DNA of 64,000 bases. It comes from an uncultured Pelagibacteraceae bacterium (GTDB taxonomy: Bacteria > Pseudomonadota > Alphaproteobacteria > Pelagibacterales > Pelagibacteraceae). Below are positions 1-10,751 of the stretch, one piece after another. The DNA lies in assembly GCA_902564565.1 (NCBI GenBank), contig CACFBW010000002.1, positions 1 to 64,000 on the forward strand, given 5' to 3'. The notes beneath the pieces were generated by a model. That model saw nothing but the letters and a program-made list of their open reading frames with translations, ran no database searches and had not been told where the DNA came from. The number at the start of each line of letters is the position of its first letter. Position 1 is the first letter of the stretch. A program made the translations under genes and the position numbers.

Positions 1-210
1 AATTTCTTTAATCAACCTAATGAAATTATATTTAGATCATTTGGAGAGATTATACGGGGTATTGGTAAAAAATATTATTTACCTAGAGGAAAGAGTATAA
101 GTTCAGTTATATCAAGTATTAAATCCAAGAAATTTAAAAAATTAACCTTAGGTGGCTGCATAATTCAAAAAGTAAGCGAAACAGTGATTGTTTCTTCAGA
201 AACTTCATAA
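1..210 (+). CDS. tilS: tRNA(Ile)-lysidine synthase, 3' end only
   Basis: The first 210 bases are an open frame with no start inside the window, ending in TAA. The 69 residues encoded look like the C-terminal domain of TilS, which converts the wobble cytidine of tRNA-Ile(CAU) to lysidine. The tail has the basic stretch and the LGGC-I pattern seen at the end of alphaproteobacterial TilS. The position directly before ftsH supports the call, because tilS-ftsH is a conserved alphaproteobacterial order. The catalytic PP-loop lies upstream of the window, so the assignment rests on the weak C-terminal match and on synteny. Confidence 0.7.
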   Translation, partial: NFFNQPNEIIFRSFGEIIRGIGKKYYLPRGKSISSVISSIKSKKFKKLTLGGCIIQKVSETVIVSSETS

Positions 211-273
211 AAAAGTCAAATTTTGTACTAAAATGCTACTTGTTTAATTTGCAATAATTCTTATCTTATAATT

Positions 274-2166
274 ATGAATTTTAAAAATTTAGCTATGTGG
301 GCTGTAATAGTTTTTTTAACTATAGGTCTTTACAATATGTTCAAAAATCCACAAGGCTCTTTGAATAAGACAAATACAATAATATTTTCAGAATTTTTAT
401 CTGAAGTTGACAATGGTAGAGTTGTTAAAGTTGAAATAAAAGAAAACAACATTAGAGGAGTTATGTCTAACGGTGAAGTATTTACAACTTATTCACCTAA
501 CTATCCAAATTTAATAGAAAGACTTTCAGATAAAGGAGTAAGCATATCAGCATCTCCTGTTGACGAAAAAATGCCATCACTTTTTGGTGTTCTGATCTCT
601 TGGTTTCCAATGCTATTATTAATTGCAGTTTGGATTTTCTTTATGAGACAAATGCAAGGTGGAAAAGGTGGAGCAATGGGCTTTGGACGTTCAAAAGCAA
701 AAATGATGAACGAATTAAAAGGAAAAGTAACTTTTAATGATGTAGCAGGCATTGAAGAAGCAAAAGAAGAAGTTGAAGAAGTAGTAGAATTTTTAAAAGA
801 CCCAAAAAAATTTAGTAGACTCGGTGGAAAAATTCCTAGAGGCTGTTTGTTAGTTGGTCCTCCAGGAACTGGAAAAACTTTGTTAGCGAGAGCGATAGCT
901 GGAGAAGCTGGTGTCCCATTTTTTACAATTTCAGGATCTGATTTTGTTGAAATGTTTGTTGGAGTTGGAGCTTCAAGAGTTAGAGATATGTTTGAACAGG
1001 GAAAAAAACATTCTCCTTGTATAATTTTTATAGATGAAATTGATGCTGTTGGAAGAAGTAGAGGTGCAGGTTTAGGTGGAGGCAACGATGAAAGAGAACA
1101 AACTTTAAATCAATTACTAGTGGAAATGGATGGGTTTGATACTAATGAGGGAGTTATAATAATTGCAGCAACCAATAGACCCGATGTGCTGGATCCTGCT
1201 CTACTAAGACCAGGAAGATTTGATAGACAAGTGGTAGTTTCACTTCCAGATATTATTGGCAGAGAAAAAATATTAAAAGTACATGCAAAAAAAATATCAA
1301 TGGCACCTGATGTTAATTTAAGAACAGTAGCACGGGGCACACCTGGGTTTTCAGGAGCAGATTTGGCAAATTTAGTAAATGAAGCAGCTTTACTAGCTGC
1401 TAGAAAAAATAAAAGAATTGTAACTTATGATGAATTTGAAGAAGCTAAAGATAAAGTTATGATGGGTGCAGAGAGAAGATCCATGGTAATGACCGAAGAA
1501 GAAAAAAAATTAACCGCATATCACGAAGCAGGTCATGCAATTGTAACTATTAATGAAAAAGCAGCTTACCCAATTCATAAAGCCACTATAATACCAAGAG
1601 GAAGAGCCTTAGGAATGGTTATGCAGTTACCAGAAAAGGATGAAGTTTCGCAGACAAGAGAACAATTGCATGCGCAAATGGCAATTGCTATGGGAGGTAG
1701 AGTTGCAGAGGAATTAATTTTTGGTGATGACAAAGTAACAACTGGGGCTGCAAGTGATATTGAACAAGCAACAAAAAGAGCTAGAGCTATGGTTATGAGA
1801 GCAGGTCTTAGCAAAGAACTAGGACCAGTTGCATACGGTGAAAATGAAGAAGAAGTATTTTTAGGACGTTCTGTAGCTAGACAGCAAAACATGTCAGAAG
1901 AAACAGCAAAGAAAGTAGATTCTGAAATAAGAAAATTTGTTGAAAAGGGATATGACAGAGCAAGGAAAGTACTAACAGAAAAAATTGATGATTTGCATAA
2001 ACTTGCAAAAGCACTTTTAACCTACGAAACACTTACAGGAAGCGAAATTGAGGATTTAATCAATAAGAACCTATATCCTGCCAATAAAGAGAATTTAAAA
2101 GAAGAAGAAGAAAAACAAGATTCAGCTTTAGGTTCAATGGGATTAAAGCCTAAAATAGTTCATTAA
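274..2166 (+). CDS. ftsH: ATP-dependent zinc metalloprotease FtsH
   Basis: This is a membrane-anchored AAA+ protease that degrades misfolded membrane proteins and short-lived regulators such as sigma-32, whose gene rpoH is also in this window. Two membrane segments (about residues 6-22 and 102-124) flank a periplasmic domain. The AAA module has Walker A GPPGTGKT at 195-202, Walker [12 protein letters not shown] near 250-260 and the second region of homology near 301-317. The zinc site HEAGH is at 417-421. At 630 residues it is full length. The start gives the usual [11 protein letters not shown]-type N-terminus. There is no clear ribosome site, and a TATAAT at 267-272 is too close to the ATG to be its own promoter, so transcription probably continues from tilS. 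Confidence 0.97.
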   Translation: MNFKNLAMWAVIVFLTIGLYNMFKNPQGSLNKTNTIIFSEFLSEVDNGRVVKVEIKENNIRGVMSNGEVFTTYSPNYPNLIERLSDKGVSISASPVDEKMPSLFGVLISWFPMLLLIAVWIFFMRQMQGGKGGAMGFGRSKAKMMNELKGKVTFNDVAGIEEAKEEVEEVVEFLKDPKKFSRLGGKIPRGCLLVGPPGTGKTLLARAIAGEAGVPFFTISGSDFVEMFVGVGASRVRDMFEQGKKHSPCIIFIDEIDAVGRSRGAGLGGGNDEREQTLNQLLVEMDGFDTNEGVIIIAATNRPDVLDPALLRPGRFDRQVVVSLPDIIGREKILKVHAKKISMAPDVNLRTVARGTPGFSGADLANLVNEAALLAARKNKRIVTYDEFEEAKDKVMMGAERRSMVMTEEEKKLTAYHEAGHAIVTINEKAAYPIHKATIIPRGRALGMVMQLPEKDEVSQTREQLHAQMAIAMGGRVAEELIFGDDKVTTGAASDIEQATKRARAMVMRAGLSKELGPVAYGENEEEVFLGRSVARQQNMSEETAKKVDSEIRKFVEKGYDRARKVLTEKIDDLHKLAKALLTYETLTGSEIEDLINKNLYPANKENLKEEEEKQDSALGSMGLKPKIVH

Positions 2167-2172
2167 ATTAAA

Positions 2173-3225
2173 ATGATCAAATATTACACTAGGGTGTGTA
2201 ATTTTTATTCAGGACAAAAATCAAAGGAAAAAGTTAAAGAAGGATTAGCTCTACCTATAAGCAATAATAATTTATTATCTTTTGATACTATAGAAATTAT
2301 AACAAGGAAACATAAAAAAAAAATTCACATAAAAGAAATAAAAAAACAGAGTTATAAAATTAAAAAAAAAATCAAGGAAGACATTAAGTTAATTATAGGA
2401 AAAAAAAAATTTAAAGGATTAAATTTTTTAAATTTTCCTATTTTAATGGGAGTAATTAATTTAACACCAGATAGTTTTTCAGATGGAGGAAAATTTAATA
2501 AGAAAAATTCAGGATTCCATCGTGCAAGTTATTTAATAAAAAAAGGATGTGAAATTTTAGATATAGGTGGAGAGTCAACAAGACCTGGGGCTAAATATGT
2601 TAGTAAAGCAATAGAATGGAAAAGAATTAAAAAAACTTTAAAAAAGGTTAGAAAACTAAATGCACTTATTTCTTTAGATACTCGAAAAAGCTGGATTATG
2701 GAAAAAGGAATAAAAAATAAAGTAAATTTAATAAATGACGTTTCTGGTTTTGATCATGATATTAATACAGTAAATGTTTTAAAAAAACATAAAATCCCAT
2801 TCGTTATTCATCACATGCAAGGAACTCCACAAAATATGCAAAAAAACCCAAAATATAAAAACGTTCTTTTAGATATTTATGATTTTTTTGAAAATAAAAT
2901 AAAAAAAATGAGATCTCTAGGAATTAAGCACAAAAATATTATTTTGGATCCAGGCATTGGTTTTGGTAAAAATTTGAAACATAATATGACCTTAATTAAC
3001 AATATTTCTATTTTTCACTCGCTTGGATTTCCTATAATGTTGGGCGTTTCTAGAAAAAGATTTATTAAAGATTTATCCGGAAATAATGACAGTAAAGAAA
3101 GGTTGGGTGGTACAATATCATCCATTTTATATGCAATGACACAAGGAATTCAAATATTAAGAGTTCATGATGTGAATGAAGTTAATCAAAGTATAAAAGT
3201 TTTTAAATCATTAAATTTTAAATAA
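2173..3225 (+). CDS. folP: dihydropteroate synthase
   Basis: This enzyme joins para-aminobenzoate to the pterin diphosphate in folate synthesis. The TIM-barrel signatures are clear: NLTPDSFSDGG at residues 96-106 and DIGGESTRPGA at 130-140, followed by the DPGIGFGK and GVSRKRF motifs. The protein has 350 residues, about 70-80 more than E. coli FolP, and the excess is a lysine-rich N-terminal region before the barrel. Alphaproteobacterial FolP proteins often have such an extension. The gene starts 6 bases after ftsH and its stop overlaps the glmM start by one base (TAATG), so the three are probably co-transcribed. Confidence 0.95.
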   Translation: MIKYYTRVCNFYSGQKSKEKVKEGLALPISNNNLLSFDTIEIITRKHKKKIHIKEIKKQSYKIKKKIKEDIKLIIGKKKFKGLNFLNFPILMGVINLTPDSFSDGGKFNKKNSGFHRASYLIKKGCEILDIGGESTRPGAKYVSKAIEWKRIKKTLKKVRKLNALISLDTRKSWIMEKGIKNKVNLINDVSGFDHDINTVNVLKKHKIPFVIHHMQGTPQNMQKNPKYKNVLLDIYDFFENKIKKMRSLGIKHKNIILDPGIGFGKNLKHNMTLINNISIFHSLGFPIMLGVSRKRFIKDLSGNNDSKERLGGTISSILYAMTQGIQILRVHDVNEVNQSIKVFKSLNFK

Positions 3226-4559
3226 TGTCAAAAAAATATTTTGGTACTGATGGAATTAGAGGAAAGGTAAATGAGGGAAATATTAATGGTGAAATGTTTT
3301 TTAAGTTTGGTTTAGCTGCAGGAACATACTTTAAAAATTTAAAAAAAAATAAACAAATAGCTGTTATTGCTAAAGACACTAGACTATCCGGTTATACTTT
3401 AGAGCCCGCTTTGGTGTCTGGTTTAGCATCTGCTGGAATGCATGTTTACACACTGGGACCCTTGCCAACCAATGGTCTTGCTATGTTAACGAAGAGAATG
3501 AAGGCAAATATGGGCATTATGATAACAGCATCTCACAATCCTTATTTTGACAATGGATTAAAATTGTTTGGACCTGATGGGTTAAAACTATCTGATAAAA
3601 TTGAAAAAAAAATTGAAAAATTAATAGATTCAAAAATAACAAAAAATTTATCTAAACCAAATATTCTCGGTAGGGTAAAAAGATTAGAGAATGCTAACGA
3701 TAGATATATTCAAATTTTGAAATCTAATTTCCCAGTTAATTTTAGTTTAAAAGGAATTAAAATCGCTATAGATTGTGCAAATGGTGCCGGGTATAAATCT
3801 GGACCGAAACTTTTAAAATCTTTAGGGGCAAAAGTTTATAATGTTGGAACGTTTCCTAATGGTTTAAATATTAATCAAAATTGTGGATCTACTTTTCCAA
3901 AAAAGATTAAATCTTTAGTTAAAAAACATAGAGTTAGTTTGGGAATATCATTAGACGGTGATGCAGATAGAATTATTCTATGTGATGAAAAAGGAACCAT
4001 AGTTGATGGTGATCAGATTATAGCGATGCTAGCCAATAGATGGAAAAGAAAAAAAATTCTTAGAGGTGGTGTAATTGGAACTTTAATGTCTAATTATGGA
4101 TTACAAAATTATTTTAAAGAAAAAAAAATAAAATTTATAAGAGCCAATGTTGGAGACAGATACGTTAAAGAAAAAATGCAAAAAAATAAATTTAACCTAG
4201 GAGGAGAACAATCAGGTCATATTATATTGGGAAATTTTGCAACAACTGGTGATGGATTGCTAGTAGCATTAGAAGTTTTATTTTCAATGAGAAAAGGAAG
4301 AAAAGCTAGTGAGTTATTAAATGTTTTTAAACCTATGCCGCAAATTTTAGAAAATGTCCTTGTAAGAGATAAAAATACAATAAACAAATTAAAGTGTAAA
4401 AAAGCAATTAAAAAAGCTAATAAACTAATGGGTAGAAGTGGAAGACTTTTGATTAGAAAATCTGGTACAGAACCCAAAATTAGAATTATGGGCGAGTCAC
4501 ATAATAAAAATTTGATTATAAAATGTATAAAAATAATTAAACGGTCAATAAAATATTGA
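3225..4559 (+). CDS. glmM: phosphoglucosamine mutase
   Basis: GlmM converts glucosamine-6-phosphate to glucosamine-1-phosphate for peptidoglycan and LPS precursors. The phosphoserine loop TASHNP places the catalytic serine at residue 103, the metal-binding DGDAD loop is at 244-248, and the sugar-phosphate-binding RKSGTEPKIR segment is near residue 420. The length (444) is normal. The order ftsH-folP-glmM is a conserved proteobacterial block. Confidence 0.97.
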   Translation: MSKKYFGTDGIRGKVNEGNINGEMFFKFGLAAGTYFKNLKKNKQIAVIAKDTRLSGYTLEPALVSGLASAGMHVYTLGPLPTNGLAMLTKRMKANMGIMITASHNPYFDNGLKLFGPDGLKLSDKIEKKIEKLIDSKITKNLSKPNILGRVKRLENANDRYIQILKSNFPVNFSLKGIKIAIDCANGAGYKSGPKLLKSLGAKVYNVGTFPNGLNINQNCGSTFPKKIKSLVKKHRVSLGISLDGDADRIILCDEKGTIVDGDQIIAMLANRWKRKKILRGGVIGTLMSNYGLQNYFKEKKIKFIRANVGDRYVKEKMQKNKFNLGGEQSGHIILGNFATTGDGLLVALEVLFSMRKGRKASELLNVFKPMPQILENVLVRDKNTINKLKCKKAIKKANKLMGRSGRLLIRKSGTEPKIRIMGESHNKNLIIKCIKIIKRSIKY

Positions 4560-4563
4560 AACT

Positions 4564-5376
4564 TTGAAACTTAAGTCTAAAATTTTAATAATTGCAGGAT
4601 CTGACTCTTCAGGAGGTGCAGGGATACAAGCTGATATTAAAACTGTTACTGCGCTTGGTTCGTATGCCATGACTGCAATAACTGCTGTAACCTCTCAGAA
4701 CACAAACGGTGTAAAATCAATCATACCTATACCAGCAAAGGAAATATCAAAGCAAATAGAATTTACATCTAAAGATATTAAACCGGACGCAGTTAAAATT
4801 GGAATGCTTCATTCGGTTGAAGTTATCAATGCAGTATTAAAGTCTTTAAATAAAATAAGAGTAAAAAAAATTATTTTGGACCCGGTAATGGTTGCTAAAG
4901 GCGGAACTCAATTAATTGATAGTCTTTCAATTAAAATTTTAAAATCAAAACTAATGAAAAAAGTTAGTTTAATAACGCCAAATATTCCCGAAGCAGAAAT
5001 TTTAACAAAAACAAAAATTTCTTCAGCAAACGATATGATTTATGCTGCAAAAATTTTAATGTGTTTGGGAGCAAAAAATGTATTGATCAAAGGCGGACAT
5101 CTTAAATCAAGAATTGTCCAAGATATTTTTTTAAATAAAAATGAAATATCAGTTTTTAAAAACAAAAAAATTCATACAAAAAACACACACGGTACAGGAT
5201 GCACATTGTCTAGCGCTATTACCACATATTATTCATGTGGAAAAACATTAAAGAAATCTTGTGGTATGGCAATTAAGTATGTTAACCATTCGATTGGTAC
5301 AGGACCAAGATATGGCAAAGGTCATGGGCCAATAAATCATTTAAGTACAATAAATATTAATAAAAAGTTTAAATGA
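4564..5376 (+). CDS. thiD: hydroxymethylpyrimidine/phosphomethylpyrimidine kinase
   Basis: ThiD phosphorylates hydroxymethylpyrimidine and its monophosphate for thiamine synthesis or salvage. The ribokinase-like fold shows [13 protein letters not shown] at residues 12-24 and the anion-hole motif HGTGC near residue 210. At 270 residues it is normal length. The only plausible start is TTG at 4564, four bases after the glmM stop, because there is no in-frame ATG before the first strand. The stop overlaps the purA start as ATGA. SAR11 cells are known to need an exogenous pyrimidine precursor (HMP) for thiamine, so this kinase would be the entry point for the imported precursor; that link is from general knowledge, not from this sequence. 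Confidence 0.95.
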   Translation: MKLKSKILIIAGSDSSGGAGIQADIKTVTALGSYAMTAITAVTSQNTNGVKSIIPIPAKEISKQIEFTSKDIKPDAVKIGMLHSVEVINAVLKSLNKIRVKKIILDPVMVAKGGTQLIDSLSIKILKSKLMKKVSLITPNIPEAEILTKTKISSANDMIYAAKILMCLGAKNVLIKGGHLKSRIVQDIFLNKNEISVFKNKKIHTKNTHGTGCTLSSAITTYYSCGKTLKKSCGMAIKYVNHSIGTGPRYGKGHGPINHLSTININKKFK

Positions 5377-6665
5377 AAAATGTAGTTGTTGTTGGCTCTC
5401 AATGGGGAGACGAAGGTAAAGGAAAAATTGTTGATTGGCTTTCAAGTGAGGCTGATATTGTTGTAAGATTTCAGGGAGGACATAACGCAGGACATACTTT
5501 AGTTATTGACGGCGTAACATACAAGCTGAGATTATTGCCCTCAGGGATTGTAAGAAAAGATAAAGTCTCAATTATTGGAAATGGCGTTGTTGTTGATCCG
5601 TGGGCTTTATTGGATGAAATTAAAGAAATTAAATCAAAAGGCGTTGAAATAAATCAAAAAAACTTAATTGTTTCAGAGGCTGCAAATTTAATTTTACCAT
5701 TTCATAGAGAAATGGATGAAATAAGAGAAGACGCAGCAGGCAAAGCTAAAATAGGAACAACAAGAAGAGGAATTGGCCCAGCATACGAAGATAAAGTTGG
5801 TAGAAGATCAATTAGAGTTATGGATTTAGTTTCTGAGAAAAATTTGGATCATAGATTAGAAACAGTTTTAATGCATCACAACGCAATAAGAAAAGGATTG
5901 GGAAAAGAAATTTATAAAAAAGATAAACTAAAACAAGATTTATTAAAGATAGCACCAGAAATTTTAAAGTACTCACAGCCAGTATGGAAAAAAATAAATG
6001 AATTTAAATCACAAGGAAAAAAAATATTATTTGAAGGTGCGCAAGGCATTTTACTTGATGTTGATCATGGTACATATCCATTCGTCACATCCTCAAACAC
6101 AGTAGCTTCAGCTGCGGCAACCGGCTCTGGTTGTGGTCCTAACTCAATAAATTATGTTTTGGGTATCACAAAAGCTTATACCACCAGAGTTGGAGAAGGT
6201 CCTTTTCCAACAGAACTGACAGATAAAATAGGAGAAAAATTAGGAACTATAGGAAAAGAATTTGGAACAGTTACAAGTAGAAAAAGAAGATGTGGATGGT
6301 TTGACGGAGTTTTAGTTAGACAAACAATTAAAATTGCTGGAATAGATGGTATAGCATTAACCAAACTAGATGTTTTAGATCAATTAGATGAAATTAAGAT
6401 GTGTGTCGCATATGAAGTTGATGGAAAAAAAATGGATTATTTACCTGCAGCTGTAGATGATCAATTAAAAGCAAAACCTGTTTATAAAAATTTTAAAGGT
6501 TGGAATTGTTCGACCAAGGGTATAAAAAAATTTGATGACCTTCCTGATAATGCAAAAAACTATATTAAAGAATTAGAAAAATTTATAGAAATAAAAGTTG
6601 CTAGTATTTCCACAAGTCCAGAAAGAAATGATACTATATTAATAGTTGACCCTTTTGACAGCTAG
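5373..6665 (+). CDS. purA: adenylosuccinate synthetase
   Basis: PurA makes adenylosuccinate from IMP, aspartate and GTP, the first step from IMP to AMP. The P-loop [11 protein letters not shown] is at residues 8-18, with catalytic Asp13 and His41 (GGHNAGHT) in the same places as in E. coli. [13 protein letters not shown] and the C-terminal [10 protein letters not shown] segment are also present. The length of 430 is standard. It overlaps thiD by four bases. Its TAG stop shares a CTAG palindrome with the stop of the convergent rpoH gene. Confidence 0.98.
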   Translation: MKNVVVVGSQWGDEGKGKIVDWLSSEADIVVRFQGGHNAGHTLVIDGVTYKLRLLPSGIVRKDKVSIIGNGVVVDPWALLDEIKEIKSKGVEINQKNLIVSEAANLILPFHREMDEIREDAAGKAKIGTTRRGIGPAYEDKVGRRSIRVMDLVSEKNLDHRLETVLMHHNAIRKGLGKEIYKKDKLKQDLLKIAPEILKYSQPVWKKINEFKSQGKKILFEGAQGILLDVDHGTYPFVTSSNTVASAAATGSGCGPNSINYVLGITKAYTTRVGEGPFPTELTDKIGEKLGTIGKEFGTVTSRKRRCGWFDGVLVRQTIKIAGIDGIALTKLDVLDQLDEIKMCVAYEVDGKKMDYLPAAVDDQLKAKPVYKNFKGWNCSTKGIKKFDDLPDNAKNYIKELEKFIEIKVASISTSPERNDTILIVDPFDS

Positions 6666-7555
6666 TTTGCTGGTAGAAGATTTTTTGATTTTGCAGAATT
6701 TAACATATGTTTTTGAAGCTTTTCGAAAGCTTTGTTTTCAATTTGCCTTATTCTTTCTCTGCTTATTTTGTATTTTTTACTTAGATCTTCTAAGGTAGTT
6801 GGTTCATCGTTTAACCTTCTTGAGTATAAAATTTCTTTTTCTCTATCATTTAATATTTTAATCGAGTCTTTTAAAAGATCTTTTCTTTGGTCCATTTCTT
6901 CTTTTTGAGCTAATTTTAACTCCTGATCCATCTCTTTGTCTACAATCCAATCTTGCCATTCATCTCCATCTTCACCGATTTGAGCGTTAAGAGAATGTTC
7001 TTTTCCATACAATCTTCTATTCATTGAAACGACTTCTTCTTCACTCACATTTAATTTATCTGCGATTTCAGAAACATGTTCTTTTCTTAAATCACCTTCG
7101 GTTGTAGGTGCGATTTGATTTTTTAGTTTTTTTAAATTAAAAAATAATTTTTTCTGTGCTGTTGTTGTTCCAATTTTAACCAAACTCCAGGATCTTAAAA
7201 TGTATTCCTGGATAGATGCTTTTATCCACCACATAGCATATGTAGCTAATCTAAAACCTTTTTCTGGTTCAAACTTTTTTACAGCTTGCATAAGACCAAT
7301 ATTACCCTCTGAAATCATTTCATTAACCGGCAGTCCATAACCTTTGTAACCCATTGCAATTTTTGCAACTAATCTTAAATGACTTGTAACAAGTTTTTCA
7401 GCAGATTTAATGTTACCAGTGGATTTCCAATTTTTTGCCAGCATATATTCTTCTTCAGCATCTAACATTGGGAATTTTTTAATCTGAGCAAGATAAGCTG
7501 ACAACCCACCTTCATTAGATAGAGCAGGAAGATTATAACTATAAGTTGTATTCAT
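6662..7555 (-). CDS. rpoH: RNA polymerase sigma-32 (heat-shock) factor
   Basis: This is an alternative sigma factor for heat-shock promoters. Region 2 is intact (core-binding segment near 75-100, the [15 protein letters not shown] segment near 106-120). The family-specific RpoH box, QKKLFFNLK, is at 134-142, which separates it from RpoD and other sigma-70 proteins. The C-terminal region 4 helix-turn-helix lies near 258-285. At 297 residues it is full length. In many bacteria FtsH degrades RpoH; both genes are in this window. The 3' end overlaps purA by four bases with no room for a terminator. Confidence 0.96.
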   Translation of the reverse strand: MNTTYSYNLPALSNEGGLSAYLAQIKKFPMLDAEEEYMLAKNWKSTGNIKSAEKLVTSHLRLVAKIAMGYKGYGLPVNEMISEGNIGLMQAVKKFEPEKGFRLATYAMWWIKASIQEYILRSWSLVKIGTTTAQKKLFFNLKKLKNQIAPTTEGDLRKEHVSEIADKLNVSEEEVVSMNRRLYGKEHSLNAQIGEDGDEWQDWIVDKEMDQELKLAQKEEMDQRKDLLKDSIKILNDREKEILYSRRLNDEPTTLEDLSKKYKISRERIRQIENKAFEKLQKHMLNSAKSKNLLPAN

Positions 7556-7596
7556 AGATCTATTTATTTAATTAAGATTTTTAATTTTACAATGAT

Positions 7597-8577
7597 TTAT
7601 TTATCAATATTTCTTAGGGTTTTTACTATTTCCATTAAATCATTTGGCAAAATAGATGTAAATCTTAATTTTTTTTTAGATGTAGGATGAATAAATCCAA
7701 GCACTTTAGCATGTAAAAACTGTCTATTTAAATTATAGATAAGCTTTTCAAGATTTTGATTAATGTTTTTTAATTTTTTAAATTTTTTTCTATACTTTTC
7801 ATCTCCCAAGATATTGTTTCCTTTGTGACTCATGTGAACTCTTATTTGATGTGTTCTTCCAGTTTCAAGCTTACACTCAACCAAGCTTAGAGTTGGCGTG
7901 TTGTCATTTTCAAATACTTTTAAGGTTTTATAATTTGTGATTGCTTTCTTTCCTTTTGTTATCCCAACTTCCATTAACTGTCTGTTTTTTGAACTTCGAG
8001 TAATTAAGGTTTCAATTCTTCCAGACTGTGGTCTTAATTTTCCCCAGATCATCAATTCATATATTCTCTCAATAGAATGTTTATTAAATTGATTTGATAA
8101 ATTTTCGTGAGAAAAATTATTTTTTGCAACCACAACCAATCCAGAGGTATCTTTATCTATTCTGTGAACAATTCCAGGTCTTAATTCTTCTCCTATATTT
8201 GATAAATTTTTTCCACAATGACTTACAAGAGCATTTACTATTGTATTATCATGATTTCCAGCCCCAGGATGTATTATAATTCCCGCAGGCTTATTTAAAA
8301 TCAATAGATCATTATCTTCATAAATAATATCAAGTTTAAACTTATATGGTTTTAATGAGGCTTTTTTTGGCTCAGGTATGACTAAACTAATTTTATCTCC
8401 AACTGCAATTTTTCGTGATGGATTGATTATTATTGAATTATTTAATTTAAGATTTTTTTGTAGTATTAAATTTTTAATTCTAGTTCTGCTTAATTTTTTT
8501 TCTTTTTTTGAAATAAATGAGTCAATACGACTGCCATTTTCTTTCTCTTTAACAATTATATTAATGATATTTTTCAT
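7597..8577 (-). CDS. rluD: 23S rRNA pseudouridine synthase, RluD family
   Basis: RluD forms pseudouridines in helix 69 of 23S rRNA. An N-terminal S4-like RNA-binding domain (about residues 15-65) is followed by the RsuA/RluA catalytic domain. The motif HRIDKDTSG puts the catalytic aspartate at residue 141, and GRTHQIRVH is in the C-terminal half. The length (326) fits RluD rather than the shorter RluA or RluC. It lies 41 bases upstream of rpoH on the same strand. Confidence 0.9.
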   Translation of the reverse strand: MKNIINIIVKEKENGSRIDSFISKKEKKLSRTRIKNLILQKNLKLNNSIIINPSRKIAVGDKISLVIPEPKKASLKPYKFKLDIIYEDNDLLILNKPAGIIIHPGAGNHDNTIVNALVSHCGKNLSNIGEELRPGIVHRIDKDTSGLVVVAKNNFSHENLSNQFNKHSIERIYELMIWGKLRPQSGRIETLITRSSKNRQLMEVGITKGKKAITNYKTLKVFENDNTPTLSLVECKLETGRTHQIRVHMSHKGNNILGDEKYRKKFKKLKNINQNLEKLIYNLNRQFLHAKVLGFIHPTSKKKLRFTSILPNDLMEIVKTLRNIDK

Positions 8578-8600
8578 ATTTTATAATAATAATATTATAT

Positions 8601-8677
8601 GCGCTTGTAGCTCAATTGGATAGAGCGCCTGACTTCGGATCAGGAGGTTGAGGGTTCAAGTCCTTCCGAGCGCACCA
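8601..8677 (+). tRNA. tRNA-Arg, anticodon TCG
   Basis: A complete cloverleaf can be folded. The acceptor stem GCGCTTG pairs with CGAGCGC with one G-U pair. The D arm has GCTC/GAGC, the anticodon stem CCTGA/TCAGG holds loop CTTCGGA (anticodon TCG), and the T arm contains TTCAAGT. The CCA end is encoded at 8675-8677. It is on the opposite strand from both neighbours, rluD and tsaC. Confidence 0.97.
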
Positions 8678-8694
8678 TTATTCACCATTTTTCA

Positions 8695-9627
8695 TTAAAA
8701 TTTTGAGGCTCGAAGCAATCTGTCATTAATTGCTTCACCCAAACCTTTGTTTGGTATTTTTTCAACCGCAATACTTTTGAATTTCTTCTTTTTAATTATT
8801 CGCAAGGTTTTATATAAATTTTTTGCTGCATTTTTAAGATTTTTATTTTTACTTAAATAATAAAAGTTTTTACCAGATAATTTTCTTTTTTTAATTAATA
8901 TGAAAGCTTCATTTTGTTTTGCTTTATTAACATTTAATCTTACTGGAATCCCGGGAGAATAATGAACTTTTTCTTGTCCAGGTGAAGCAATTTTTTTCTT
9001 TTTGTTATTATATTGAATATTAGATTTAAGTATTTTTTTTATTTTTTTTATTTCAGTTCCGCCTAACCTTAGAATCTCAGGTTTGTTTATCAAACTAATG
9101 ATCGTGGATTCAAGACCTATTTTTGATCTGCCGCCATCAAGGATAAATTTAATTTTTTTTCCAAACTCTTCTTTTACATCTTTTTTTGATACTGGGCTAA
9201 TTTTAGTTGAAATGTTTGCACTTGGTGCCGCAATTGGGTATTTAAGATTTTTAAGTAATTTTTTTGTAACAGAATTTTTTGGAAATCTTATAGCTAAAGT
9301 TTTTTTATTATTAGTAACATTTTTTGAAATTTTGCTATTTTTTTTTAATTTTAAAACGAAAGTGATGGGTCCTGGGCAAAATTTTCTATACAATTTATAA
9401 AAAAAATCATTTGTTTCGCAATCAAGTTTTAACATTTTTAAACTATGATAATGCACTATTAATGGGTTTTTTTTGGGTCTTTTTTTTAATTTAAATATTT
9501 TTGCTGTTGCAATATTAGAATATGCGTTTGCAGCTAATCCGTATACAGTTTCTGTAGGAATGCCTACGCATTCATTTTTATCTAAATAGTATTTAGCTTT
9601 TTTAATATTTGAAAGATTGTTTTTCAT
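8695..9627 (-). CDS. tsaC: threonylcarbamoyl-AMP synthase (Sua5/YrdC family)
   Basis: This enzyme makes threonylcarbamoyl-AMP from threonine, bicarbonate and ATP for the t6A modification of tRNA position 37. The YrdC domain shows PTETVYGL at residues 24-31, KRP at 49-51 and the SANIS-type segment near 140. At 310 residues it is longer than TsaC (about 190). The extra C-terminal part, including HYSPGIP, is the Sua5 domain, so it is a Sua5-type enzyme. Confidence 0.93.
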   Translation of the reverse strand: MKNNLSNIKKAKYYLDKNECVGIPTETVYGLAANAYSNIATAKIFKLKKRPKKNPLIVHYHSLKMLKLDCETNDFFYKLYRKFCPGPITFVLKLKKNSKISKNVTNNKKTLAIRFPKNSVTKKLLKNLKYPIAAPSANISTKISPVSKKDVKEEFGKKIKFILDGGRSKIGLESTIISLINKPEILRLGGTEIKKIKKILKSNIQYNNKKKKIASPGQEKVHYSPGIPVRLNVNKAKQNEAFILIKKRKLSGKNFYYLSKNKNLKNAAKNLYKTLRIIKKKKFKSIAVEKIPNKGLGEAINDRLLRASKF

Positions 9628-9646
9628 GTAATATTACAACTATTAT

Positions 9647-9901
9647 ATGAAAGATAAAAATTTGCCAAACGATATTAAAGATAAATCTCTAGACGAACTT
9701 ACAGAATTAGCTAATAGTATAATTGAAAATCTTGAGAAAGATAAAGATTTGGAAAACTCAATAAATAAGTACCAAGAATTAATAAGGTTGAATAATTTAA
9801 TTGAAAAAAAATTTCACACAACTTCAAGAAATATATCTCAAAATACTAAAGAAAAAATTAGCAAATTGTTAATAAATAAAGATGGAAAAAAAATTAAATA
9901 A
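9647..9901 (+). CDS. xseB: exodeoxyribonuclease VII small subunit
   Basis: This 84-residue protein has the helical XseB layout: a SLDELTELANSIIENLE-like first helix, a short turn, then a second helix containing the YQELIRLNNLIEKK pattern. XseB binds XseA to form exonuclease VII. The large subunit gene is not in the window. It overlaps ispA by 20 bases, and xseB-ispA-dxs is the classic proteobacterial order, which supports this otherwise weakly conserved small gene. Confidence 0.9.
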   Translation: MKDKNLPNDIKDKSLDELTELANSIIENLEKDKDLENSINKYQELIRLNNLIEKKFHTTSRNISQNTKEKISKLLINKDGKKIK

Positions 9902-10751
9902 AATTGCCAAAGATACTAATTCGTTTTTATCAAAATTTTTATCAAAACAAAAAAAAACAGATTTGATAAAGCCCATGAAGTACGGCTTGTTGCCAGGAGG
10001 GAAAAAAATTAGAACAAAATTAATTGTAGATGTTGGAAAAATCTTTCGGATAAAATATCAAAATTTAATCCAAGTTGGAGCAGCTGTAGAGTGTATTCAT
10101 GCTTATTCTTTAATTCACGACGATCTTCCCTGTATGGATAATGATTTATTAAGAAGAGGCAAGCTATCAACGCATAAGAAATTTGGAGAATCAACAGCAA
10201 TACTTGCTGGGAATTCTCTTCTTACAATAGCATTTGAAATTCTGAGCCAAAAAAATTTTCTAGTAGATAACAAAGTTAAAGTAAAATTGATTAAATTAAT
10301 ATCAGAATGCTCAGGACACTCTGGAATAGCGGGAGGCCAATATTCTGATTTAAATTTTGAAGGAAAAAAAATTCCTTTGAACAGGGTAGTAGAAATGCAA
10401 ATAAAAAAAACTGGAAAGCTTTTTAGTTTTTGTTGTATGGCACCCGTGATCATTAATAAAAAGAAAAATTATCTGAAAAATTTTGATGAGATAGGCGCTG
10501 ATATTGGTTTGCTATTTCAAATAGCAGATGATCTTATTGATTATAGTGGGAATTCAAAAGAAGCAGGAAAAAAAACAAGAAAGGATTTAAAGAAAGGTAA
10601 AGCAACACTAATTAGTTTACTAGGTCACCGAAATACTATTAAATATGGAAACAAACTAAAATATAAAATATTTAAAAAACTTAATTCTTTTGGAAAAAGA
10701 GCTGAAGATTTAAGAGGTACAGTTAAATATATATTAGAAAGAAGCAAGTGA
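9882..10751 (+). CDS. ispA: farnesyl diphosphate synthase (short-chain polyprenyl synthetase)
   Basis: This enzyme condenses isopentenyl diphosphate with DMAPP or GPP to give farnesyl diphosphate. The first aspartate-rich motif DDLPCMD is at residues 80-86, followed by the RRGK pair. The second, DDLID, is at 216-220. Two residues between the aspartates of the first motif fit the bacterial FPP synthase type. At 289 residues it is normal length. It lies between xseB and dxs, overlapping both, so the isoprenoid genes are translationally coupled. Confidence 0.94.
   Translation: MEKKLNKIAKDTNSFLSKFLSKQKKTDLIKPMKYGLLPGGKKIRTKLIVDVGKIFRIKYQNLIQVGAAVECIHAYSLIHDDLPCMDNDLLRRGKLSTHKKFGESTAILAGNSLLTIAFEILSQKNFLVDNKVKVKLIKLISECSGHSGIAGGQYSDLNFEGKKIPLNRVVEMQIKKTGKLFSFCCMAPVIINKKKNYLKNFDEIGADIGLLFQIADDLIDYSGNSKEAGKKTRKDLKKGKATLISLLGHRNTIKYGNKLKYKIFKKLNSFGKRAEDLRGTVKYILERSK

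Noticed and set aside
267-272. TATAAT before ftsH as a -10 element
   Set aside because: It lies two bases before the ATG, so transcription would begin inside the coding region.
501-1085. Long minus-strand open frame opposite ftsH
   Set aside because: It is the antisense shadow of the conserved AAA domain, proline/serine-rich with no family features; ftsH is certain on the other strand.
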